Of a stretch of 64,000 nt of DNA, positions 22,201-31,694 are shown one piece after another. The DNA is from Adineta vaga (Eukaryota; Rotifera): assembly GCA_021613535.1 (NCBI GenBank), contig CP075492.1, positions 620,001-684,000 of the forward strand, given 5' to 3'. Position numbers and translations under genes: made by a program. The notes under the pieces were generated by a model. It did not search any database. It was not told where the DNA came from and was given only the letters and a program-made list of their open reading frames with translations. How positions within the stretch are numbered: the first letter of the stretch is position 1; each line of letters begins with the position of its first letter.

Positions 22201-25200
22201 AATAAGCACCTTATGGTTCATTAGCAACTTTTGTACTGAAAACTTCAAACAACCTTGTCAAACCCACCTACTGCTGCAGTACAATCAAATTTCTCAATTT
22301 TTTCTTAGAAACTGGTGGAAAAAATGCAAAAACTACTGAATTTTGTCCATCCATTCACTCTTTATGTTGTTGTTAAATTTAAGCACATCGATTAATCAGA
22401 GTTTGTAACTGTGATTGCTGCCGAAGGCGGCCAGATTTTCACATTCATCTTGGCGACAGAAATATTTTAAGCAATGTTTCATTACACTGCTGCTGATTGA
22501 CTTTCAAATACATAGAGTGATTTCACCCTCCCGAAGTCTCCACTGTTCTATTTCAGGGAGGCTTGAACCTCCCAAAGCCTAATGGCTCCGTCGCCTATGC
22601 ATGACAATTTCAGAGCACATCCTTTTCAAACTGTGAAAGATTGCTCGATCTTATAAAACATTTTCATTTTTTTCATATGCTAATATGTGTATATATATAT
22701 TTATTTCTTTGAAATATTAGGATCAATATGTACTCTTTGTCTCTACAATTTATTAAGCACGGAAATAGTCACAATAACTGTATCAAATCCATCATTAACA
22801 ACTTATAACTTATTAGAAATGAAAAATTCAACAACACTTCGATGTCCATGTGCAAATAAAACAATGCCTTACGGAACGCTTATCTCATTTTCTCCAGTTT
22901 TTCATCAAATATGCTCAAGTGGTTTCGTTACTGATGATTGGATTTCTAGTATGATACAAAGTACTAGTCATGTTTCAGTATTTTATGATTGGCGTCTAAA
23001 TGCATTTAAACAATTTCAAATGTTATCTGATCTTTGTCAATTAGCTAATAAAACGATTGATACAAGTATCGAAAGATTTTTTTCTCAATTCTTTATCGCT
23101 TCGTCTGTAATGAATAAAGACGAATTTGATCAACAATTATATGCAGATATCAATCAATTTTATCAATCAACAGTTTATAATTTTGATTTGATGAAAGATA
23201 TCACACAGCTTATTCAACAAGTTAATCAATTTCACGAACAACTACTCACACAAGGAAGGTCACTTTCTGATCCTGCTCTAGTGCTAACTGTCGCAGAAAA
23301 CGCGACAAACGATTATCCAATAGTACAAGTAAGTTATTTTGTCTTAGATGATAGAATATTGTATTAGTTTGTGAAATTAAATCAGTATATAAACTACTTC
23401 AATCGTTCACAATAAGAAATTGGAGGAAATTGTTGAAAGAAAACGTTTGTTTTTATATTTATTATTGTACGTTATTATTGAGAATCGAAGAGAGAAAGCT
23501 TAAAAATGAAAAGAATATACTGATTAAATTCTATATTATATTTCTTTGAATAGTGTTTTTGGAGTATGGTCGAGAAACGTGTCTTGAGGATAGTAGTTTT
23601 AATTTGCTATTCAGAACTTCAAAAGGATAAGAGCTCAAGACCTTCCCTTCAGAGTTATAGCCATTTTACTGGAATTTTAGCCTATATAGCACGATATACA
23701 CTAACAAATAGAATGACCATATTTCGACCTGAAATTTTCAGCTAAACCAAATGTTTCCTTTACGAGATGTTGAATTTCCAAAGATCACTGATACTCCATG
23801 AAAGATGCGAGAGTCGCATGTTTTTTTTGGAAATTCGACACCTCATGAAGGAAACATTTATTTTAGTTGAAAATTTCAGGACATTCTATTTACGAATAGA
23901 CCTATCGGCGGGAACAATTTCAGGTGGAACTATGGTTATTCTATTTGCTAGTGTATATCGTGCTATAGGCCCTTATCCTTTCGAGGTTTTTCATACCTCA
24001 CCGGGGTCTACTTTATGCACAGAGCTCGACCTCAAAAACGGTTAATCACTTCGGGTACTTCTCTCGTTAGTATCTAAATAAGGGAATATAATATTTCTCT
24101 ATCAACTAATAATGAAATGTAAATCTAAACGATTTTGTTTATAGCTGGGATTTGTTTTATATCGTGTTGAAGATATCAATTCAGAATTGACTACGTGTAT
24201 TTGTGCTATAAATCCATATTGTCAAAGACCAGCTGTTATTACTTCTTTCGATCCTGCCATTGACACGAACAATCCTTCCGATGCTATTCATAATATATCT
24301 GGCTGGGTTCATGGCTGTCTTGCTACTGATTCTATTTCACTTTCGACACTTCAGTGTTTGTATGTAGATTCAGATTGTTTTCCATTGTTATTGACTTATA
24401 TGGGAAAAGACAATACTGATGTATTATCCCTTCCATCATCATCATTTCGTCTGCGACCACTCGTGTACGATCCAACACTGAGTCGTTATCCTCCAAATAC
24501 ATTGATTTCAACAATTATCAAAGAGTTAATGCTTGAAAAATGGAATCTTGTTTCATCCTATGAACAATTTTATGAATCTTGTACGCCAATATATTGTACG
24601 TATTCTGAAAGTATTCGCAAGCAAACTTTTCTCGGACTAATTATAACACTGGTGTCGATGATTGGTGGTATTGTTGTTTCATTGCGTATTTTAACACCTC
24701 ATCTTGTTAAAATGTTTTTGGGATTGTTGGCAAAGTTCAATAAAAAATCCAATAAAAATGAACAAGGTAATCATTTGTTTAAGCAAATTTTAATTTATTA
24801 TGCGACTAGAAACGAACTTCATTCATATCAACTGAATTTTATTAGTAGAGAACATGAATCATACAGACAATCTATTTATTATCTGTTAAAGTAAAAACAA
24901 ATATATTACCTCTACTCGTATTTTTTAGATAAATTCTTAGAAAATCTTCAATTAATTTCTATTTCTAGTTCGACATGGCTTTGCTTATCGATTGAAGATG
25001 ATGATACAGAATACAATTAAAATGTTACGTACGACATTGACTGATTTAAATATATTTATGTTACGTGATTTTGGAAGTGATCTTGATCGAGTGACAGCAA
25101 AACGTTATGGTCGATGGGCAACTCGTCTATATTTCATCTTATTTATCACTAGTTTCACTATCCTAATCTTATATACAATCATTCAACCAAATATTTTGAC

Positions 25201-26449
25201 AAAAAAATTTGATAAACCATCGTTTACTTATTATAATCGATTGAGACAAATCTATGGTGATGATTTGAAATGTTCATGTTCAAGAATAGCATCGACATAT
25301 AATCAATCCGTCAACATTCAACCAATATTTCATTCGGTAAGACAAAATCTTAAAAGTCATTGCATTTCAATATTAAGTTTTGATCGCTATAAATGCTTCT
25401 ATTCTTATTATTGATAGATTTGTTTAAGTGAATTTGTTTCGGAAGAATGGCGAGTTAGTCTAATCAATGGTCTACTTTCGAATTTAACTATTTATGACCA
25501 AAGGGATTATCGTCGATTTCTTTCTGCACACTTACAATACCTCCAAGGTTTATGTCGACTTTCAATACAAGCAGCCAATAATTCTATCAATGAATTTCTC
25601 ACATCATTATTAGTCACTAGTGAAATATTGTCCGAGAGCAATTTTTACAATCGTCTTAATCTCTTGATTATACAGAGGAAATCAAATGCCCCCAACTTTT
25701 TTTCTAATCTTTTTTTCTTCATCCGAAGTGTGATTCATGGAAATGCTTTTGTCACAACTTATGGAACAAATTTTGAATATGTTGAAATGACGCATGGAAA
25801 AATCGCTTCTATTGCACCTGCAGAACCTATCATCTACGATGATAATTGTTCCTGTAGATTCTCTCCAAACTGTACAATTCAAGCAGCTTTCATTGAAACA
25901 AATTCATCGAAAGAAATTTTTATAAAAGGTATGAAAATGGGATGTACTCCAAGTGAAACACTTTTTGCGTCGACTCTCGAATGTTTTTATGATCAATCAT
26001 GCCTAGATCATATTCAACAATATACTAACTACAACAATTCTTTGACTTCTCTCCCAACAACATCGAGTCGTTTTTCAAAAAATACAACAATAGATGAGCT
26101 TAGACTTAGTTTATTTATTGAAGACTGGTCAACACAAATGAATTATTCATCATATTATGAACAATGTTTACCTTTAGTGTGTTTATATACTAGTATTAAG
26201 AAGTTTAATATTGTTTATACAATCACTCTTATACTTGGTCTTCAAGGTGGTTTAACGATTGTGCTCAAATGGATTTGTCCAAAACTTGTTCAAATTGGAT
26301 CAAGCATCTATCAAAAACGAAAAAAACGATTCACTCCTGTTCATCCTATTATTTCTACAGAATTACCAGCTAGTGTGACTACGAACAGAATTATTCGACA
26401 TACAACTTGGAATTATGAAAATACACCAATGAATCTGACAATTCCGTAA
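19235..26449 (+). CDS. Three-unit two-pass membrane protein (tandem fused repeats, ENaC-like topology)
   Basis: Nine exons splice in frame: 19235-19403, 19527-19819, 20719-21291, 21342-21639; 21788-21925, 22721-23328, 24145-24766; 24969-25336, 25418-26449. Total 4101 nt, 1366 residues. Each unit (about 445-465 residues) has a cytosolic lead, a TM helix (LYVVLLAVCLYILFYGTL; RVYLCLLLGSICTLCLY; LYFILFITSFTILILYT), a Cys-bearing ectodomain and a second TM preceded by CSPSMCTYS, CTPIYCTYS or CLPLVCLYT. Ectodomains share CPCS/CPCA/CSCS, an HPVCSS..FVS motif and a ..WSTxxNYS.Y..QC lead into TM2. Units join through phase-1 introns with matching junctions (V-H, V-R). I know no function. The topology recalls DEG/ENaC or P2X channels, but no signature of either is seen. 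Alternative: three adjacent genes. Confidence 0.65.
19970..20113. repeat. Cluster of hairpins in intron 2 of the three-unit gene
   Basis: Within the 899-bp second intron, ATCACCACACCC near 20001 pairs with GGGGTGGTGAT near 20043. Immediately after, GTGATGACTCATCTTATATATGAGT pairs imperfectly with GACTCATATATATGTTGAGTATCAC ending near 20109. The first arm is preceded by GTGGGTGAGTGTCAGTGATG. Possibly a nested pair of MITE-like units. Confidence 0.5.
22056..22106. repeat. Telomere-like hairpin in an intron of the three-unit gene
   Basis: GAGGGTGTGTGGATCTAGGT (22056-22075) and ACCTACACCCACACCCTGA (22088-22106) form inverted arms around CTGTTTCTACAA. It sits in the 795-bp intron between exons 5 and 6, sense-neutral with respect to splicing sites. 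Confidence 0.7.
23681..23971. repeat. Foldback/MITE-like element in an intron of the three-unit gene
   Basis: About 100-bp left arm (23681-23780) and a right arm (23828-23971) are inverted copies with few differences: GCACGATATACACTA versus its complement near 23955, CCTGAAATTTTCA versus TGAAAATTTCAGG, and AATTTCCA versus TGGAAATT next to the 47-bp loop. Weaker pairing (GAGCTCAAGACC/CTCGACCTC) may extend it outward. No coding capacity. It lies in the 816-bp intron 23329-24144. Confidence 0.8.
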
Positions 26450-26480
26450 ATCATGTTTCTCTTTCTTTTAAGTCATAACA

Positions 26481-26493
26481 TTCTTTCGTTTAG
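26481..26493 (+). other. Splice acceptor just upstream of the FG-GAP gene start
   Basis: TTCTTTCGTTTAG is a strong polypyrimidine-AG site ending 10 bases before the ATG at 26504 and only 44 bases after the stop codon of the preceding gene. It could accept a trans-spliced leader (known in bdelloids). Or it could pair in cis with the GTAAAT overlapping the preceding stop (26446-26451), in which case the reading frame would stay open from one gene into the next. Confidence 0.45.
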
Positions 26494-26503
26494 AAATAAT
26501 GTT

Positions 26504-28014
26504 ATGGCACGTAGTCGATCGGTTTTTAAGATGATGTTTGTAATTCCACTACTACTATGTATATCAGTAGGTGTTATTATGTTTTCAATATATTATGCTC
26601 GACAAGGTAAGAATAAAATTTTACATGTGATATTTATTACGACATCAATTAATTATGTTGAACTCAATGTTTGTTTGATAGATTCAAAGACGACGACGAA
26701 TATACCAATCGTCGATGATTTAAATACTACGATAAGAACAACAATGTCAATATACTCAAGCACAACAGGTCAGTTAATGAAATAAACATAGATTACATTT
26801 CTTGAAAATACAGGTGTCACTTTCACCATCATTTTCATACTTTCCAATAATGATGCTAAAGAATAAAAAAAAAGATTATTGATATACCATATGTATACTT
26901 CAAAAATATTAATTAATTTATATGTATAGAACCAAGATGTCAATTGAAAATTATACAACTATCAATTAATACAACATGTCCAGACACGATTTCTGGTCCA
27001 TATGTGATTGGTGATTTAAACGGTGATAATGTAGTTGATCTAATTTTTTGCTGTGAATATCGGAATAAGATAAAAGTATTACTTGCTAATTCGAATGGTT
27101 CATTTGAAGAAGTGATCCCAATTTCATTTAGCACTGCAATTATAACTGTAATCCGTGTTGTTGATATTAATAATGATGATCTAGTCGACCTAATTGTAGG
27201 ACATAATAATTTTGATGGACAGTGCATCGTCATATTATATGGAAATGGTAATGGAACGTTTGACTCAGAAAATAAGCAATCATTACCCGTAGGCATGGCT
27301 CCGAGTGATATAAAGGTCATTGATCTTAATGATGATAAACAGTTGGATATTATTTTTATAACTGCATATGATAATAATGTTTATGTATATTATGGAAATG
27401 ATAATGGAACATTCGCATCTCCACTAACATTATTTATCGAATATAATAGTGATCTTGGCGAACTGGCTATCGCTGATTTTAACAATGACAGTTATTTAGA
27501 TATAGCTGTAATGAATGGTGCGTCTCTCCATATTTATGTATTTTTTCAAAATGCTGATGGAGTTTTTCAATCACAGAAATGGTTTTTCACTGCATTCACT
27601 AGTATTTCCAAAATTATGGCCGATGATTTTGACAATGATGATCAATCCGACATAATTTTTTTTTACTATCCGAGAAACCTTATCTCCGCTTTATATCGAT
27701 ATAACAATGGTACTTTTCGTGTCAATGAGCAAATTTTTATGGAACCGTCTTTTTCGTTTGATTTGAGTACAGCAGTTGTTCGTGACCTAAATGGTGATAA
27801 ACATTTAGACATTGTGTTTGGTACACATTTCTCAGATGAAATCTACATTCTTCGAGGAAGTGAAAATGGAATTTTTCAAGCACAAAACATTTCTTCGAGT
27901 GAACTTGCTGATAATCAAACGTGGGGTGATACTTGTCAAGACATAGTTAATATAAATTTTGAATCTGATATCTTATATATTCTTTTCAATACATGTACAT
28001 GTTCGACAACTTAG
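26504..28014 (+). CDS. Single-pass membrane protein with FG-GAP/VCBS repeats
   Basis: Three exons in phase: 26504-26606, 26682-26768, 26930-28014; 424 residues. A short basic N-terminus is followed by one TM helix or signal anchor (MMFVIPLLLCISVGVIMFSIYY, about residues 10-31), then a Thr/Ser-rich stalk (TTTNIPIVDD...YSSTT). The rest is made of about six FG-GAP/VCBS-type repeats with calcium-loop motifs: DLNGDNVVDLIF, DINNDDLVDLIV, DLNDDKQLDIIF, DFNNDSYLDIAV, DFDNDDQSDIIF and DLNGDKHLDIVF, each followed by a xGxGNGTF-like turn. This fold forms the beta-propeller of integrin alpha chains and many adhesins. I infer a type II extracellular adhesion or binding protein. Start chosen because it follows a strong acceptor and precedes the TM directly; an upstream ATG at 26453 lies in a sequence that looks intronic. 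Confidence 0.85.
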
Positions 28015-28480
28015 ACTGTCTACAAGCTTTTCTCAACAATTCTGTTTGCTTTACACTTGAAACTTTGGCAATTGACTTTTGCCGATTTCAAATTATTACG
28101 AAATTCTTTATTTCTGCTTTAAATTTTGTTCGTTGTTCATTTGATTAAATATTTCAAAAGAAACTCTCATTTAAATCATGAACAGTTCTAATTCAATAAC
28201 GAAAAATAAATGCTTAATCTATTAAATATCAAGCACATCGTTATTCAAAGAATTTTTCGAAAATGTTGAGATGTTCTTCAATTAAAAACAACAAGAATTT
28301 ATGTAGTACGGAATGTTAAAAATGGTGTATATAAAAAGAAGTTTTCAGATGAACTTAAATAATTCCATTTATAAGTGTCAATCATCGTGCGATACACATT
28401 AATAAGAATGAAATATTTAAGTGAAGATACGGCTCGTTTGTACAATAATTCATAAGCATCTCTGAGGGTGTGTACTAGCT
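28015..28480. other. Spacer downstream of the FG-GAP gene
   Basis: AT-rich 3' flank with no ORF. Near its end, GAGGGTGTGTAC (28464-28475), a short telomere-like word, abuts the hammerhead ribozyme. Confidence 0.4.
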
Positions 28481-28523
28481 GCCATGACCGGTTTCGTCCT
28501 ATTTCAAGGACTCATCAGATGGC
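28481..28523 (-). ncRNA. Hammerhead ribozyme, type I with minimal stem III
   Basis: Minus strand, 5' to 3': stem I strand GCCAT, core CTGATGA, stem II GTCCT-loop TGAAAT-AGGAC, core GAAA, minimal stem III CCGG, cleavage triplet ending UC, then stem I strand ATGGC. Stem I (5 bp) and stem II (5 bp) are perfect and every conserved core base is present. Cleavage would fall after the C at 28486. Hammerheads with such tiny stem III are a known feature of Penelope-like retroelements and act as dimers or tandem copies. Only one copy is visible here. Confidence 0.88.
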
Positions 28524-29250
28524 TTAATACCTAAATCTGATCTAAATTAATTAATTTCAACTAAATTCATTTAGTGAAAGCAGAGTTTGGTCAAAGATGT
28601 GGGCTTTGCGTTAGTTTATAGTCTGAATGTATTTCAATTCGTGCTGATCGGAATATGAATTTATGAAATTTGTAGATTCCCTTTGTGAGATATTTTTCAT
28701 CGGGTTGTTTAGGTGTTGTGTTTCACTGATGGATATAGATCACCAATTTGCACTTTCATTCATAATGTAAATTGAGTAATGGTTGTAGAAAATTGTTTTT
28801 AAAGTAAAGAAGTATGGTGCATTCGGTTTGATCGGGTTTGCATAAATGCTTGATTGATTTTGTAGGTAATTGCTTCTAGTTGTTGTAAGGCATTTATTTT
28901 AAGAGCGTAATCAGCGTTTCAATTTAGTTTATCTTAGGAAAGTTAGTAATTAGCTTATCAAACGGTTGTGTAGATTGATTTTGGCAGAATCATTGTAATT
29001 GCAGATGACAGACATGTGGAACAACGGTTTTATATTATGGCTGGGAGAAGGTTGTTTGTATTCATTAGATATTATCTGAGATAAAATGAATATATCATTG
29101 GTAATGCTTTCGTTATTTATATCACTGTTAGGGAGAGGGAGCTTGGACCTTTACCACGCAGATATTTGTGCGGGCTAAAATGTTAGTTAATCGTTTATAT
29201 GAAAGAGTGTTTAGGAATATGTGGATCTTATGTAGGTGTGTATTGCATTA
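28524..29250 (-). mobile_element. Probable decayed retroelement tail linked to the hammerhead
   Basis: No open frame survives, but minus-strand stretches have coding character: RLTNILARTNICVVKVQ (near 29190-29140) and DYALKINALQQLEAITYK followed by QAFMQTRSNRM (near 28905-28810). They lie 5' of the ribozyme on the same strand. Given the hammerhead and the telomere-like word on its other side, I infer a remnant of a Penelope-like element. I do not see reverse transcriptase or GIY-YIG motifs, so the class is a guess from context. Confidence 0.35.
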
Positions 29251-30054
29251 TTTTTTTCTAAGATATACAGACGTGCAAAAATGTTATGAGATTTTCTAAC
29301 GGAAATACATGCATTTATGGAATCGAAACGTACAAGTATGCTCTTTCACAAAGTTAATCACTTTAATAGAGAAGAAGCATGGTCAAAGAAATGTATAGCG
29401 GACATGAAAAGGAGATAATAGAGAATATGTAAGAAGATAAATCATACGTACATTTCTCTATGAAATTGTGCTCAGCTGATTGAATTTGTTTTCTGCTTTC
29501 GTGAAAAGCAGTCTCAATATAAAATAGGAGAAAACACAAGTTAATTTGTATTTTGTTATGGATGACATTGTAACTAGAAGATTAAAGCATAAAAAGTGTT
29601 GATAAATATGTAAATGCTGACTGGAGTTTCAAGTTAACTTTAAAATGCAATCGAATGTATTATCGTCGATGTTTGAGTTTGAACGTATTATTAGTAAATA
29701 AATTATTACTCTTCTTTCAAGCTGCATAGATGATATTGATGAAGTATCTACAAGCAAAAGAAATATATAAGATCATTTCTTAAAAGATTAGATAAGCAAA
29801 AATACGACTGTAGAAGTACAATAAACTAAAGAATAATTGTTTTGATGTAGAAGAAATATAGAAAATGAAAAATAACTAAGAAATTTATGAAATAAGCATT
29901 CATCTTTCGCTTTTAAATCATATTTCATAGTCTATTGGTTCATGTATATGATCACTTGTGTTGGATCATGTTATCAACTGATGTTGTCTTATATAATTTG
30001 CACGTTCAATCATATGTAATCGACGATTTCAATAGCATCGGATATCATCTTTTG
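29251..30054. other. Spacer without a supported gene
   Basis: AT-rich, no frame longer than 60 codons, no RNA-like fold noticed. It may include further decayed retroelement sequence. Confidence 0.4.
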
Positions 30055-31436
30055 TCACTCCAGTGTTGATTCGGTAGATCTATTATGTGACAAAAATTTA
30101 TTTTGCTCTGTTTGTATGATTTTGTTCAAGTCTTCAATTTTCCTGCGACTAGTAAGAATAGCTTGATAAATAATATTATTCTTTAATGTTTGTAATTTAT
30201 GGATTTCATTTGAGAAGTAATCAGTTGTTGTAGACGTTGTCATCTCTGTATTTAATTTTGAATATTTATATCCATATCATTAATTATTTCATGAAGTAAA
30301 TTAGATGACGATTGTAATGATACTGATGTAAGACGTTGTTGTAATAAAGCAATATCTTCTTCAATATTCATTTGTTGCTTTGTTGTTTGCCATATTCGTT
30401 TTGCCAAAGTGATCCATAATTAATGTAAATTAAAAACACAAAATATGGTGAAGTATATAACATATATATATTTACATGAGTTTTGTTTGATTTAACATCC
30501 AAGAACTTTTGAACCAATTGATGATCAGTTGCATCCAAAATTAACATCTTCCTTTTGTATGCAGATTCATATTGTAATGATTGTTGATTTTCTTGTACCA
30601 ACTGATAAATAATTGAATATAACTCCTTCATTGCACATAAACAATCATCATTCTGTTCACATGTAAATAAGATCACTTGTTCAAACTGTTCGATTGCACT
30701 TTGTGTTTCTTTTAAATGTTTTTCAATTTCTTTTAGACGTTGTTCGATTACAGGTTTCGATCGGCCATATGTATAACAGACAGAATAATTTTCAGCAAAA
30801 CCCTTCGATACACGACTATACCAAATGTTCTGTGTTATACCAATGTGATGATAATATTTCCATTGAAATTCTTGTAATTGTTGATAAGATAATTGATCAA
30901 TTAAACTTATATATTTGACGAATAAATTGTATTTTTTCCTCTTCATTGAAAAACTATTAAACTTTACTGATCGATTAAAAGCCATAGATGTTCTTTCATA
31001 TAATATTTCATCAGATATAACATTATAATCAATTGAATCATTTCCCATAGATACACATTCATTCGGTTGATTGTTTTTCTTCCTGTTGACACTAATGAAT
31101 TTTCTTTTGATATTTTGCTTATTCTTTTTAATTATTTTTCTTTTATTGACTTTCCCAGGATGAAAACGTGTTGCATTAGTAATTGGATCCACTACATTTT
31201 CTTCATTTTGTTGTATGATTTCATTTGTTCTTGATGGTTCACTATCAGTTATTGAATTCAAACCTTGTTTAGAGTTTTTGACGATAAAGTTGTAATTTAC
31301 GACGGTTGCCATGACATTTCTTCTTCTGTTTCTTCAGATTTTGTTCCTGAACATGCTTCGACTTTGCTTGTTCTATAGTTTGATCTGTATTTACAAGACT
31401 TGGATACCAATCTTGATAAAATGGCATTTCCATACT
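30055..31436 (-). pseudogene. Unknown basic coiled-coil protein gene with frameshifts
   Basis: Starts at MEMPFYQDWYPSLVN (31436) and carries the basic motif KKKCHGNRRKLQLYRQKL. A single extra base near 31271 then shifts the frame into KQGLNSITDSEP, which continues to about 30480. Later features are YHHIGITQNIWYSRVSKGFAE, VCYTYGRSKPVIEQR, a Glu/Gln-rich coiled coil and LLDATDHQLVQKFLD. Past 30480 the frame changes again to RIWQTTKQQMNIEEDIALL, and a last frame (30243-30055) gives FSNEIHKLQTLKNN. I recognise the CHGNRKLQ and DATDHQLVQKF blocks as recurring in bdelloid proteins of unknown role. Either a pseudogene or a gene with an unrecognised intron near 30480 plus one true indel. Confidence 0.5.
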
Positions 31437-31694
31437 AAACGAACTATTATTTTCGTTCTGGATGTTCATTATCAAAACAACAGTGTTAATGACGAAAAAC
31501 AGATCTGAAATCAATGTAAATGTAATTAATAAAATTATTTATCTCATGCGAATATAAGGAAAGGGAATTTAAATCGAAAGCAAAACATAGAGTAGATTAG
31601 TTTTCAATAGTTGAAGCGATAACTGTAATATTTATATGAAATAAAAGAAAAAGAAGAAGAAGAAGTTTGTATTGATTTGAAGTAAAAAGTACTA

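Noticed and set aside
26940-27320. 126-codon frame on the minus strand
   Set aside because: It is the antisense of the FG-GAP repeats and has no independent features.
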